Positions 1 through 11,990 are shown, counted from the stretch's first letter. The stretch is DNA of 64,000 nucleotides from Acanthochromis polyacanthus (GCF_021347895.1 NC_067113.1:45857474-45921473); one strand, 5' to 3'. Notes: generated by a model not told the origin, from the letters alone. A program made the numbers and translations.

Positions 1-432
1 GCAGCTCCAAGCATTCAGTCATCCACCGAATCAGCTAGAGTTCTCGGCTCTCCGACGGATCAGGAACACTACTCTCAAATAAAAGAAAGATCAGTCACTC
101 GTCAGCAGACAGCCAGACAAATAGAAGACTGTGTAGTCGCCTACAATGAGAGCTTTAATCGATCAGCCCGCCAATCTCACAAACATCTGAGTTCTCCTCC
201 TGAGAAATTAAAAGAGTCCGATGGTTTTGTATGGTGGAGTTTATTATGCTTCCTCGGTCACATCACCAGACTTCTAATCTGCGTCCTGCTAGTCAGTGGA
301 TTCTTTGTCATTGTTTTCCTCTATGATTTCCCAGCATTCTTCGCTCTCTACATCTTTTCTGTATGTTGGTGGTTTTATAAGTGGAAGAGACACCAGATGA
401 CAACAAAGAAAGGCGATGGTGGGATGAGCTGA
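1..432 (+). CDS. ppp1r3a: Protein phosphatase 1 regulatory subunit 3A, C-terminal end (partial)
   Basis: Reading frame 1 is open from the window edge for 143 codons and ends in TGA at 430-432. It has no start codon because the exon begins outside the window. The first ~75 residues are polar and Ser/Gln-rich, as expected of the poorly conserved middle of the family. They are followed by WWSLLCFLGH, then a hydrophobic stretch (about residues 81-125: LLICVLLVSGFF, FPAFFALYIFSVCWW) and a basic tail (YKWKRHQ). In the known family, PPP1R3A targets PP1 to glycogen in muscle and a C-terminal hydrophobic segment anchors it in the sarcoplasmic reticulum; the PP1- and glycogen-binding parts would lie upstream, outside this window. 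PPP1R3F also has a C-terminal membrane segment, so the family call rests partly on linkage to smim30 and gpr85, the neighbours of PPP1R3A in mammals. The final exon of this gene is normally very long, which fits an exon running off the edge. Confidence 0.85.
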   Translation, partial: AAPSIQSSTESARVLGSPTDQEHYSQIKERSVTRQQTARQIEDCVVAYNESFNRSARQSHKHLSSPPEKLKESDGFVWWSLLCFLGHITRLLICVLLVSGFFVIVFLYDFPAFFALYIFSVCWWFYKWKRHQMTTKKGDGGMS

Positions 433-553
433 TTGAGGAATGCTGTGTGTAGAATCAGTGCCTTATTGTGAAATGAACTGTAACATCCTAATACTGTATA
501 TTCAACCTGCTGAGACTGTAATTGGGATGATTAGTAGCTGGTAAAACACTTCA

Positions 554-559
554 AATAAA
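554..559 (+). terminator. ppp1r3a: Poly(A) signal of ppp1r3a
   Basis: A canonical AATAAA lies 122 bases after the stop codon and is followed by a GT-rich stretch (tgtgtgtttggttgtg, from about 586), the usual downstream element. Further AATAAA hexamers at 879-884 and 1111-1116 could serve a longer 3' UTR. Confidence 0.6.
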
Positions 560-1196
560 CAAAAGGCCCTACACAGTGCTAAAACTGTGTGTGTTTGGTT
601 GTGCATTTCTCTTTATGATTGTATTTTCTACATCTTAAGAGAATTAATGCGATGGTTCTCAATGTTTTTGCCATTTGAAAGCTCATCTAGGCACTGCATT
701 TGTCTACAGTTCAACCAAAAAGTGTTTCTTGGTTTAATTTGCTTCATTTGAATTCATACTAGAGGTAAAATGATACAGTAATTTAGAGGAAAAAATGGAG
801 GGAAAATGGTTTACCAGAGTAATGTTTTCCATTATGTCTTCTGGCCTTTTATAAATGTCTTGGAAATTGGTTTTGTTAATAAAATTCCCCATTTAGAAAA
901 TGACACATTAAAAATTAAGTGAAAGTACAGCTTAAGCAAAGTTGAAGTATTTTATTTCAATCATATCATTATTCGCCTGTTGTTGAATGTCTTTGTTAAC
1001 TCAGACTTAGCGTTCATGTTTATGTGTATGATGTGTGTACATTTGCTGTGTCTTCTGGGCCCAATAACACATTACCTAAAGGAACAAAGTGACTTCCTTG
1101 ATTTTCTTCAATAAAAGAAATTCAGGTGACTGAAGAAAGATAACTTTTTGGGTGGTCTTTTGCATGCACAACATAAAATTTCATTCAGGAATTTTG

Positions 1197-1197
<1 letters not shown>
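560..1197. other. AT-rich 3' flank of ppp1r3a
   Basis: No credible reading frame or recognised repeat is seen. It contains the alternative AATAAA at 879-884, so part may be 3' UTR of a longer ppp1r3a transcript. Confidence 0.5.

Positions 1198-1280
<83 letters not shown>
1198..1280. repeat. (TA)n microsatellite, about 80 bp
   Basis: An uninterrupted alternating TA tract ending in taatattattat. Both strands give artefactual Ile-Tyr repeat frames across it; these are not genes. Length is likely to be polymorphic. Confidence 0.97.
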
Positions 1281-1283
<3 letters not shown>

Positions 1284-1339
1284 TTATTATTCCCATGCAA
1301 TATTATATGATTGTGGGTTTTCTTTAGATAGTCACACAG

Positions 1340-1560
1340 ACTAAACATGTTTTTAAAGTCAATTGGTGATCCTAAATTGCCTTTAGATGTGTCAGCATGC
1401 ATGATTGTCTGTTTTTTTGTTTGTTTGTTTGTTTTGTATGCTTGAAATTTTTCAGGTGCTCCAGCTTCTTCACAAAATATCCAGATATGTTTTTAGGTAA
1501 ATTGGTGATGCTAAATTGGCTGCAGGTGTGAGTATAAGCATGCATGACTGTTTTTCTTTC
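1340..1560 (+). repeat. Degraded SINE-tail fragments
   Basis: Two decayed segments (about 1350-1410 and 1450-1555) each carry the pattern 'aattggtgat.ctaaattg.c..caggtgtgag', the middle of the SINE family found intact at 6153-6520. A GTTT run separates them. No ends or duplications are recognisable. Confidence 0.4.
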
Positions 1561-3769
1561 GTGTTATCAAAGTATCTATTGCAATACAGAACTTAATACT
1601 AATAGATGGATGACATGTTCAACTTCAGTACAGATATGATATATATTTGACATTATATAGTCTGCAATTATCTAGGGTTTGACTAAAAAAGCCCATACTA
1701 CTTTTTTCATCATTTTCAAACAGACATATACTCTTTCAGCATGAGATATCTCCCCGTCCCTTAGATGACACCCTTCACAGACCAGTGGAAGAAGTCTGTT
1801 CTTGCTGATTTCCTACAGATTATTTAGCCATCGAGGAACTTGCAGGGGGGTTAAAATGATCAAAATTCTTAGAGGATATAAACGGAGAAATCAAAGAAGA
1901 TCAAACATTTCTCTCATGTGATTTGATGCTTTTTTTTCAGGACATGTTGATCATCAGTTAAGCCAACCGTTTGAACTTCGGCAGCATGTCTTCAAAGTGA
2001 ATAAATGCTCCGATCGGTGGCTCTTCTTGTCTCTTAGCAGTCATTTAATTTTAGTGCCTGCTGACAGGAGCTGAGATTTTTACGGATAGTGTTTTGACAT
2101 CGCACATTGGAAATATTGGCTCCATCTGGTAGTGCACAAATGAGCTGATGATCAAAACAGGTGTGTGTGCAGTAAATGAAATCGCTCTGCATTATATGAG
2201 CGGTTTGTGAGGAAAACAGCTTGGATTTAAATGTGAAAAATGTATTTAAAGGGACACAAGTTTACTCCATTTTCCATTGTTTCACTCCAGTGTACACTCA
2301 CTACAGATATACATGCACTACATGTCTTTATGTGTGCATGAGTGTGTTGTTAATGGTTGTGTGTTGCATCTGCATACACCTGTGTGCTCCATCCATCACT
2401 ACGGCATGTGCTGAGGTCAAGACAAGAGAAAGAGACCTGCATGCATGCGACAAATGTAGCCAGATCCGACCCTAAAGATGGGTGAAAACGTAAAATTGCA
2501 TATTACTGAAAAGCATTACATTACTTGTTTTTAGCAAATGTTGACAACTTAGATGTGCAGCTGACAACACAATGCACTTCACAACTAGACAGACATTGTC
2601 CTCATTTTCATTTTGGCACCATGGATGCCATGAACATATTATCAGTCGGTCTCGACACAAGCAGAAGGGTTTCACTGCGCGACACCGTGCACGATAAAGT
2701 GGCAGCTTGAGTGACACTGTAGTTCAGTAGAAGTCACTTGATCCTGTCTGGGGTATGTTGACCTTTTGTAAACTGGCTCCTATCCCACGCTGGCACCTTC
2801 AGCAAACTGGCCCAAAGCCAATGTTGGCACAGCAGAGGGCTACTCTTTGTACCGCTGAGAAAAAGCACAGAACAAACCTGGCACAGCTGCTGTTGGGTGT
2901 GTGAGGACATTTTTTAAAAAAGTAGCGGCGATTCGAAGGAACTGAGAAACAAGGAGCGAATCCTGATTAAGTGGGGTTACCCAGAGGGGGGAGGCTGCTT
3001 GTTATATTCCTGACTAACTCACATTCCAACGTGGACGGATTATAAATTAATCAGGGATGCACTCGGTGGAGAGAGGGCTGCATTTTTACAAAACCAGATG
3101 GCAGTAAGAGGTACAGTAGCAGTCAGAAGAATCCATAAATAAGAAAGTTTGTCAGCAGGGCGACACAGTCACTTAAAAATGGGTTTGTGGCACTTGATAC
3201 AGTGAAAAACGCTTATATGATCGGGATATCTTAATTATGAACAGTTTTGTGACACATTTGAATGAAAATGAGTACCCAAATTTTATTAATCAGTATTTTT
3301 CAACAGCTCGGACAGCATGTACCCCGAAGGCCCTGAAGGTCCATGCAGAGGATAACTGACTCTCTGGATCACACCCTGAATCTTGTGATACAAGACTAAA
3401 ATGAGACCTTGTCATCATATGTTCTCCTCATTGGTCCTCTCACATTACGGTGTGTATACAGGAGTGTGCGTCCTTGGTATTTGTTCCTGCGTACGTGTTG
3501 CATGTGGGGTGCGGGAGGCAGACTATAATAAGGAATGCACTAATCATGTGATTGGAGATTCTCGGGAGGGCGTTCCTGTATTAGCAGTCCAGTATCAGTC
3601 ATCAAAGCTTCAAGAGATTAAAGCAGTAATCGTTTCCTCCTGCTGCTGCTGTCTTGTGATAATTTTGGGGGGGACTTTCATTATGTAACAAAAAGAAATT
3701 AAAGAATAAAATGAACTCAAGATGGCTCAGAAGCTCATCTGTTCATTTTCCATATTACGTAGTATGTGC
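1561..3769. other. Intergenic, no gene seen
   Basis: Short open frames here (for example 2221-2475 and 3401-3688) lack similarity to known families and have no splice or poly(A) context. The sequence looks mostly unique. No clear repeats. Confidence 0.5.
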
Positions 3770-3988
3770 AGAGTAGAGTGCCCGCTAATCGCAGAGTTGG
3801 CGGTTCAGTTCCCGACCCCTCCACCTGCCAAAGTATCCTTGAGCAAGACAGTGAACCTAAAGTTGCTCCAAATGGCAGCTCTGGTGCTACTGCTATGTGA
3901 ATGTGTGTGTAAATGAGTGAATGGGAAGCATAATGAAGTATCACTAAGGTAGAAAAGTGCTATATAAGTGCAGACTATTTATTATTTA
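3770..3988 (+). mobile_element. tRNA-derived SINE (second family)
   Basis: The head has a box-A-like segment (gtagagtgcccg) and a box-B-like segment (ggcggttcagttcccgac), as in Pol III promoters of tRNA origin. The body carries the teleost pattern 'ccttgagcaagacagtgaac', then 'gtgaatgtgtgtgtaaatga', and ends in 'aaaagtgctatataagtgca' followed by an A/T tail. It differs from the family at 6153-6520. A short fragment of a similar tail lies at 36640-36745. Confidence 0.7.
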
Positions 3989-4626
3989 GTAGCACCCTGT
4001 GAAGGCTAACCTTAAAAAATATCATTGTTGTACATTTTGGCTTTGCACTAGCAGCTAACAATGGAAAAAAATGAATAAATTCTTACGTGCAATGCCGCAT
4101 TTCTTCCAGCAGATGTCAATGTAGCTCCACTTTTAAAAGAACCAACTGGCTGTTTAGTGGATTTGACACCAAAAATAATGGTTCATGGTTTTCATTAATG
4201 CAAAAATACACATGATGTACCTAATGTTATGCAATCACTTTAATAACCATCGGCATTATGCTAAACCTCACATGTAATTTAGCGTGATGAATACAGTAGT
4301 CCAATCCAGGAAATGACAACAGTCTTTTAGATCCCAGAGGCCAAATCAGTGCGCAGTGAAGTGCACTGCCGGGGACACGAGGGTGCATGAGGACAGGGTT
4401 TGTGAGAACAAACCGAGGCGGTGCCGTGTTGTTGGGCCTGAGGGAACCAGAAGCACTCCGCTGACAGACTGGAGACCTGACAGACTGCGTCGTACACACT
4501 CCCCCCTCCGTCTCTGGGACAACTTTTTTATTCATCCATCTCTCCGGCTTCGCTGCATCCCCGTTGGCGCCCTGTGCTCCGCTCCCTCAACCTTCAACCT
4601 TGCCAGCATCATCTGTCTGCGACCAT

Positions 4627-4652
4627 CCTCCCCTCCTCCTCCTCCTCCTCCT
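4627..4652. repeat. (TCC)n microsatellite
   Basis: Short pyrimidine-rich run of about seven cctcct-type units. Confidence 0.85.
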
Positions 4653-5280
4653 CACCCTTTATTACCAAATCTACATGCCTCCCCCTCCTTTGCCTCCTCT
4701 GCTCAGAGACTCGACATTCCCAGATGTCCGCTGGCTATTGCATCACTGAGACAGTCAGGCTATCCGTTGTTGCCACTTGGCATTTGAAAGTTGTGCGTGC
4801 GTGGGACACTGTCACCCACTATTCAATGCTAATTGCAGTATACTGACTGCTAGAGAGGATTCCTGTGGGAATAAGGCTGCCTGTAGGACTGCAGGTTGCT
4901 TCTCAATGTGTGTCCTATCAGATAAAAGACACAACTGATTGATGGCGGTCGGTACAGTAGAGCATCTACTGTGTTTTACTACATTTCCTGGAACTATATG
5001 CTCATGAATGTAATGACTCCATGAAATAAGCTTCCTTTTTAAACAAAAAAATTAAATCAGCCATCATGCTTTTTGTGGTTTGAACACTCATATTCACACA
5101 TCACACAGTATATCTTACACTTTTATTGCGCTCATCTTAAAGCTCCTGCTTCCCTTTGCTTTCATTTGCAGCATTACCACGAGATGACAGAGTTGTTTGT
5201 CATCTTTACTGCTGTCGGCCGGGCTTTTTTGTCATCGCAGCGAGGAGGTGTGAGAAAAGAATGAGGAGGAAGATGAGCAG

Positions 5281-5283
<3 letters not shown>

Positions 5284-5311
<28 letters not shown>

Positions 5312-5316
5312 GGAGG
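5284..5316. repeat. (GGA)n microsatellite
   Basis: Purine-only run of GGA/AGA units on the + strand, within a wider purine-rich stretch that starts near 5240. Confidence 0.85.
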
Positions 5317-6152
5317 TGCAGATATATCACTCACACAGAACGCTGTATTAACATGAGCCGTCGGTTTAGTCACAGCTCCTGCACAAAATATGGAGCAGTG
5401 AGAGGAGATTGACAAGCAGGGGGGGGATAGATGTGAGCGCACGGGTGAAAAGGTGCCCTCAAAATGCGAAACAGTCACGATGAAAGTGAATAATATAACA
5501 TTTAACTCGATTTATGTAACACTTGTGGTAAAGTCAGGAAGCACGTCTCACTGAGGGAGATAAGAAGGTGAGCAGAGGGTCCAGCAGTGAATTATAAACA
5601 CTCTGCTTTTTGGTCTAAATAATCTTTTTACTCGAGAAATACCAAGTGTTAGCTGAAGCGGCTCGCGAAGAAGGATGTGTTTTGCAGTGCAGAGTGAATC
5701 ACGATGAGCTGTTTTCTGTGCCGTCCTGCAACTCAGACAACTAATACAAGGAGACATGCCATTCCTGAGAAAAAAATTTCCCCTCAGCGTCCATTTCTGA
5801 ACCTGGTAGAAAAACCACACTGCCAGGCACTTATTTGTTCTCAGTGAGCAAGCATCCCAGCTGCTGGCTGTTGTTTGGTAATGCTTTCAAGGCCAGGAAA
5901 CCACTTTCCTTCTCTCAAAAGCAAACAGTATGGAATAATGCAGTCAGCAATTCAGACATTCTTCCCATACATACTGTTTGCATTGATTATTCTGCTGCTA
6001 CAAAGATCGGTCCAGGCCTTTTAAAGTGGCTATAAAAGCAATGTATGGCCTATTGCCACAAAAATCGTTTTGCCTCGTCCTCAAACATTATGTTCCCTAA
6101 ATAAAGAAAATTCTTCAAAAATGGATTTTTTTGTTTGTCACCTTCTTGTCAG

Positions 6153-6520
6153 GCTGCACAGTGCCGTAGTGGTTAGCACTTTTGCCTTGCAGCAAGAACA
6201 TCCCTGATTCAAATCCCGGGCTGGGCCTGGGATCTTTCTGCATGGAGTTTGCATGTTCTCCCTGTGCATGCGTGGGTTTTCTCCGGGTACTCCGGCTTCC
6301 TCCCACAGTCCAAAAATATGCTGAGGTGAATTGATGACTCTAAATTGCCCGTAGGTGTGAATGTGAGTGTGATTGTCTGTCAGTATATGTAGCCCTGAGA
6401 CAGACTGGTGACCTGTCCAGGGTGTCCCCTGCCTTCGCCCGAGTCAGCTGGGATAGGCTCCAGCACCCCCTGCGACCCTAGTGAGGATAAAGCGGTGTAT
6501 AGAGAATGGATGGATGGACC
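6153..6520 (+). mobile_element. Full-length tRNA-derived SINE, copy 1
   Basis: The 5' head has a tRNA-type box A (gtagtggttagcac) and box B (gattcaaatccc). The body carries the common teleost segment 'gcatgttctccctgtgcatg' ... 'ccggcttcctcccacagtcc', and the element ends in GGAT units. It is flanked by a 10-bp target-site duplication with one mismatch, ttcttgtcag at 6143-6152 and tttttgtcag at 6521-6530, the mark of LINE-assisted insertion. Two more full-length copies lie at 22450-22810 (- strand) and 41934-42289 (+ strand). Confidence 0.92.
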
Positions 6521-6530
6521 TTTTTGTCAG

Positions 6531-6934
6531 TGCGACATCTTTTCTCGTCACAGTGAAATAGAAAGCTTTGACAGTCGCTGCGATTTGAAAAGACAAATCT
6601 GATGTCACCACCTGATTTCATTTATTTCATATTTTTGGACAGTTTTTTCCCAAATATTCTTGGCATCCTCTGTATTTTACTCACTTTGCTGTGACCATTT
6701 AGTTGTCAAATTGGTGAAGGTGTTTTGTCTATTTGCATGTGTTTTTCTAAGCTGCAGTGTGATGAGTTTCCAGGGTCTCAGTAGAGCTCCTTCAAACCAC
6801 TGTTTCAAAGTAATGAAATTCTTCAAGGATGAACCAATACACCAATATGCCTCAGAAAGAACCTTCTTATGGTCTTCCACTGAAACAACTCTCACCTGCA
6901 GAAGCACAGACCCTACAAAACCTCTGGAGTTTCT
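6531..6934. other. Intergenic, no gene seen
   Basis: A 109-codon frame starts at 6660 and runs to 6989, but it crosses into repeat DNA and shows no family motif. Nothing else stands out. Confidence 0.45.
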
Positions 6935-7665
6935 CAAGTGCACTGGTGTCAAACTCATTTTAGTTCATTCAGATCAATTTGATCTCTAGTGGACCGGACC
7001 AGTAGCCTAGCCACGCTACACCCATGTTTCTGACGGCACAAGGGTCTAGGCACGCTCGACAGGGAGGGAGGCGGGCTAAAAGGTTGTCTATCAAATCACT
7101 CTGCAGCAATTGGGTAGGTATACAACCAATCAGCGCAACGAATAGGCTCCTAGAGCGCCAGAAATCAGAGGATGGGGTAGTTCGGTGAAGCCTTATTTAT
7201 ACAGTCAATGGGTGAAGCTCAAGTATATTACAGACATGTTAAGAGAAAGATTATTCAGAGTCGGTGCTAATGGAGCTCAACGACTGTTGTTGGTTTTGTT
7301 GTCGACCCTGGCAGAGAATTAAATTTGTTGCCGTGGGTTGTCTAGCGTGGCTAGGCTAGTTGTTTCCGGTTGTTTCTGTCAGAATCGTCGCGCCTCTGTC
7401 GTCAGTTACGCCCGCCTTCTGACTCTACACTTCATGGCGATTCGTGCGGCCAGTTTTAGGAGAATCCAGCCTCGAGGCTTATGGAGGGTAACTAGACCCA
7501 CCCTGACAGAGAATTAAATTCATTGCCGTGGGTTGTCTAGTGCGGCTAGGCTACGGGACCAGTAAAATCCCATCATAATAACCTATAAAAGGCAACTCCA
7601 AATTTTTACTGTGTTTTAGTGCAAAAAAGTTCACATTTAAGGAAAAGGGAAGGTGCTCATTAGCA
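6935..7665 (+). mobile_element. hAT-like repeat fragment, split by a later insertion
   Basis: The pieces 6935-7001 (gtgtcaaactcattttagtt, later gatcaatttgatctc and ggaccggacc) and 7556-7665 (ggaccagtaaaatcc, then ataacctataaa and tttagtgcaaaaaagt) read continuously as one repeat common in teleost genomes, which I recall as hAT-related. The class is from memory. The gap is filled by the element at 7005-7555. Confidence 0.55.
7005..7555. mobile_element. Nested non-autonomous DNA element (MITE-like)
   Basis: The left end gcctagccacgcta and right end gcggctaggctac are inverted copies. Direct repeats of GGACCAGTA flank the insert (6996-7004 and 7556-7564). Exact duplication length is ambiguous (7-9 bp) because the ends share bases with the target. 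About 55 bp of the right end is present twice in the same orientation (7304-7359 and 7498-7553), so the element carries two right ends. It has no coding capacity. Confidence 0.75.
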
Positions 7666-10600
7666 TTTTGAATGGTGATTTAATGCTAATGTCTGATGGA
7701 CTTATGTGAAAGCATACTTAAACATATGACAAAAAATCAGAACCGATATGTCTGTTTTGTTGTTTTGTTGTGCCTTTAAAACCGACTAAACTTCAAAAGC
7801 TAAAAGTGGCTCCTCCAGCAACACTGATAATACGTTATTTTGTATCTCAGTCCAGCAGCCTTTCTAATTAGCTGGGTTTAGGCTGGCTCTTCCATTACTG
7901 AAGAGAAGTTTGAGGGTGGAATCTGTGTGAAAACGTAAAGAAACAACAATCAAGTTAGTTACAATGGAAAGAGGAGCCAACTGAAAGTGTGAATTTGTGG
8001 GGTTTTTTTGAGGAACAAAACCTCAAAAGCAGTTACGTAAATTTACGCACAAAGCTAAATTTATTCAAAGATGGTGCTAAAAAAAATGCCCCTACAGATT
8101 GTGCTGAGACAAAAGTATTAAAGGGTTAAGAAAAGCTCCAGTGATGACCAAGACAGCCCTGAGTGTGTGACAGTTGGAAGACAAGTAGTCGGCCTCTCCG
8201 AAAGCCCTCAGTAAATCTGTCTGCATGCCATTTAGAGCTTTGGCCTGACCTAAATGTCAGAGCAACATTTGACAGAACCATATAACTCTCTTTCTCCCCC
8301 TCTTGATCCTTTCTCATTCCCTCTGCGACGGCGGTCTTATAAAAGGGTTAAATCACTCAGACGCAGCTCACAATGTCTGTTTATTTCGAAGGCCCCCGAA
8401 AGACTAGTAAAATGGGAATTGAATGGGAAAGCGATTGAAATTCTCTTGAATGTTACTGAGCCTCTTAGAAGCATTTTGAAGCCTGGAGGTGGGCATTCTT
8501 GTGAAAGCCAATTACGACAACACTTACACATTTGGGTTTATATTTCACTGTTAAAGGAAAAAAACAAAATCAGATGGGCAAAATGACAGTGCCTATTTTC
8601 CTCATAGTGTTTGTTGTTTAATTTAATACCATCATCCTTTGTGTGACAAGTCATTAAAGCAACATTATCCACTGATTTTTGTTGCCTGCTCTTTGGAGCT
8701 GAATAGGATTTTGAGGCTAAGAGTTTTGGACAGAAGGGACAGATTTCTCAGTGATTCATTCAGCGAGTCTGGAGCCAAGGTAAACTGTGTCATGTTTTGT
8801 GCCTGTGCACTGTACGCGCGTGCACGTCTTTGTTTCACATTCTGATGCAATCACAACCGTTCTGTCTTGGATGCAGGTGTGTGGAGTACAGGCGTGTGAA
8901 AAGCTGCAGAATGTGTAAAATATATGTGTCTCCAAGATGCATATGAATGTGTATTATACCGCCATGTGTGGGCAGTTAGGATTACAAAAAGAATGCACCA
9001 TATTGAGAAACAACATATTGTTGGCAGACAGGCTCACACCAATGGGTTTCATCAGAGAGCCTTCCCCCTTTCTCGCTCTATCTGTGTCTCCTTTAGTGGA
9101 AAAGGTCATACATAGAGCAGGATCTGTCTCTCTCTTTTGATTCGGCTTTAATCTTTTTCCTCATTTCAAGTTGTGTTTTTCCTTCTGTTGCTCATGTCTT
9201 TTTTTTCCTTTCCAATTTCACCCGAGTGCTTCACCCCGCAACCATCTCCACAGGCTTTTTTTTTTTTTTAAACAATTGAATCACACAACGGTATTGACTT
9301 AACAAATCAAAATGCATTTCATCTGAGTCAGAAAATTAATGAAACAAAAGAGTAGCTGCCTGGAACTGCCAATATAGAAGGCTGATTTTGCTGCTATTTT
9401 GGCATCTCCGAAGGAAATGCACAAAACCGAAACACAAATGGCTCGTTATCATGTGGATGAGTAACTGCAAGTTGATTCATTTCAGTTGTTGATCATATTT
9501 ACTCGAGTGCACAGATGAGGAGGCAGAAATGAAGGCAGCAAGAATGTCCCGAAAGAACAAACCTAAAAAAAAAAAGAAAAAATTGGTGGTGTTCCAGCGG
9601 TCACTGACGAATACAGCTGACTGAGGAGGAATTCTTGTTTCCACCGCATCACTACAATGAGGGCGAAGTTAGCGCCATCCATAGAGCCACAAAAGACACA
9701 TTTATGGGATGTATGTCAGGCTGAAAAAAGGTGGAATCATCTCTCAAAAAGTCCAATATTCCTGTATCGAAAGGTAATATTTTCTTCGCTTCCATTTACT
9801 TTTTGAACATCCTTCCTTGCTTTCTCTGTTGCCAACAACTCCCTCTCTTGCTGCCTGTGTCCCCACTTCACCTCCTCTTGCCTCCCTTTCTCCTCAAATG
9901 CACTATTGTCCACTGAAACCTTCATTTTGTTGCACTGATATGGTGAGCAGTGATCCTCTTCACTTGCCATCAAGACTACAATGCCAACCACAAACCGTCA
10001 GATGATCATATATATGTACATCAGAAGGATTAAGAGGGAAAGAAATGGTACAGAAAGGCACAATTTACAAGTAGCTGCAAGCCATGCGGAAACATGAGGT
10101 ATTGGAAAAGACATGAAAGCAAGAAGAATGAGAAACCCGATGGAGAGACGAACAGGAGCGGACGAAATCATGGCAAAAATATGGGACGTGTGAGGTGTTG
10201 AGGTGTGATGGATGAAAGGAAAGGAGGGATTCTAAAGGAGAAACGACAGATAGAGGGATGAGATGCGTCCGCCGCTGCCGAGTATGAGGTGACCCTGAAT
10301 CCGATCGATTTTTACAGCTCTGTTAACGTAAATCATCGGCGTTAAGTGTGTATATATTTGTGCGACGATATGTTTGGCGCACATGCATGCTAGTGTAAGC
10401 GACTTAAATCACCCGGACAATGTGACGCAGAGTGAACGTCAGCGTGGGGCTAATGACCTTGTGTTAGCGATGCACGAGCTCTACGTGGGATCTGTGACGA
10501 GGTTCATCCATCTACGCACACAAACGCTGGGCACTGAAGCACACAACTCTGCTTCACGGCGAACAGGAAGGATGGAAAGGCTGCTCCATGGTGACACTAA

Positions 10601-10795
10601 TCAAAAAGCAATGCTTATAACAAAACAGTCAAGAATTCTTGTTTATCTCCTGGATGTACAGGCATTCATAGTTGTAAGATAGTGTATTCTTCTTTTATAT
10701 TTATTGCCATTCAGCAACATGGTAAACTATGTTATTTGACCTGCAAACCGGTTAAATGTCAGCACTTTAACATAGTCCAGCAACTTGGTCTCAGC
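7666..10795. other. Intergenic, no gene seen
   Basis: Only short unsupported frames. The sequence is mostly unique, with short homopolymer runs (T-run near 9257, A-run near 9570). No recognised repeat. Confidence 0.5.
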
Positions 10796-10864
10796 CTGCT
10801 GATCAGCTGGGGCCTTTCTGTGCAGAGTTTGCATGTTCTCCCTGTGCCTGCGTGGGTTTTCTCC
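10796..10864 (+). repeat. Truncated fragment of the 6153-type SINE
   Basis: It carries only the middle segment (gagtttgcatgttctccctg, then tgcgtgggttttctcc) and stops abruptly at the start of the next element, so it looks interrupted by it. Confidence 0.7.
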
Positions 10865-10865
10865 A

Positions 10866-10990
10866 CTGACTGTATATAAAGATGGACGAACCAGATAGCT
10901 GAGTGGTTAAAGGAACATACATGCCGTCAGCAGTGAGTCCAAAGTTTGATTCCCAGTCGCCGGAACCTTTACTGCACCTCGTTCTCCTGC
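10866..10990 (+). mobile_element. SINE-like element with a tRNA-like head
   Basis: It starts with gactgtatataaagatgg, the same block (inverted) that ends the element at 25387-25871. A tRNA-like segment follows, with a box-A-like tagctgagtggtta and a box-B-like gtttgattccca. The 3' end is not defined. It looks like a composite, or a SINE inserted next to a terminal fragment of the other element. Confidence 0.5.
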
Positions 10991-11790
10991 TCTACTTTCC
11001 GCACATTCCCCGTCTACGTCTGATGCTCCTGTCTGTTAACAGAAACAAGCTCCAAAAATGATCTGCAAAAGGAAAGATTGTAAAGTAAATATTTTAACTG
11101 TTCGTTGACTCTTTCATCTCACTAGTCTGTCCATGAGAGCTGGATAATTGGTTTCAAATTATAGTTTCAAGTATGAATAATTAGGTCAGCGTAATACAAA
11201 GTAAGCACTAAAAATAATATGGATAAATGGTTCAAAATAGGAACTAAATGGTTCAAACTAATCACTAAAAGCTAAAACTGATGAGTTGTTAGCTTCATTA
11301 ATGGATATTGCTGTGCAAATGGGAGCAAATGTTAATGTTTTATGTGACAAAACAACCCATGAATATACTGTCACCCGTAGAGTTCAGAAAGAGAAGTTGT
11401 GAAGTTCAGTGTTGTGGCTCTAGGCATTACCACCTGGCAGTGCTCGACTCCACCTAACTCCTGGCTAATCATAAATGAACAAAGAGGTGGTGCATAAGTG
11501 GAGCTGAGGTGAGCTCTGTAAACATCTCTGGGCCATGGACTGTTCTGTGTGGTCACTAAAAGCAACACGTAATAAACTATGCTTAACTTTAGGCCTAAAT
11601 TTAATTTAAAATGGTGAGTTATACAAAAGTTCAGCCTCGGTATGGTTGTCATGAACAGGGAAATTGGTTATAGAGACCAAAACCATTTCATGTACCAGGC
11701 TGCAAACACGTTATTTCTGCTGTAAATTTGGACAATTTAACATGGAGATCTATGAAAGTTGACTTTTTTTCTAGCCACCACTAGAGGCTA
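10991..11790. other. Intergenic, no gene seen
   Basis: AT-rich unique-looking sequence with short unsupported frames only. Confidence 0.45.
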
Positions 11791-11990
11791 TTTAATGAAC
11801 AGCAGTTTTTGGCACTCGGGGTGTTGCTGGATACTTTGACTTCCTCCCAGAGTTCAAAGACAGACATGGTAGATTAACTGGTGATTTCTAATAGGCCCTA
11901 AGTGTGAGTTGTGTCACTGTGTTAGCTCCATGCACCATTCCACTCACCCAGTATCAGCTGGAGCTCAAGACTGTGACCCGCTAGCAGAGT
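11791..11990 (+). repeat. Old degraded SINE copy
   Basis: Scattered matches in the correct order to the 6153-type SINE: 'ggatactttgacttcctccc', then 'attaactggtgatttctaat', 'aagtgtgagttgtgtcactg', and 'agtatcagctggagctc'. Divergence is high. Confidence 0.45.

Larger units (their letters stand above)
3989..6142. other. Intergenic with two trinucleotide tracts
   Basis: No gene is supported. A (TCC)n run at about 4627-4652 and a purine-rich (GGA)n run at 5284-5316 account for the Pro- and Gly-rich frames across them. The rest looks unique. Confidence 0.55.

Noticed and set aside
1108..1402. Two - strand frames with long Ile-Tyr repeats
   Set aside because: Direct translation of the (TA)n tract; no unique coding sequence.
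6153..6230. True tRNA gene
   Set aside because: Box A and B are present, but the cloverleaf is not maintained and the segment is the head of a SINE with a target duplication; the same holds for 3770, 10900, 22740 and 41940.
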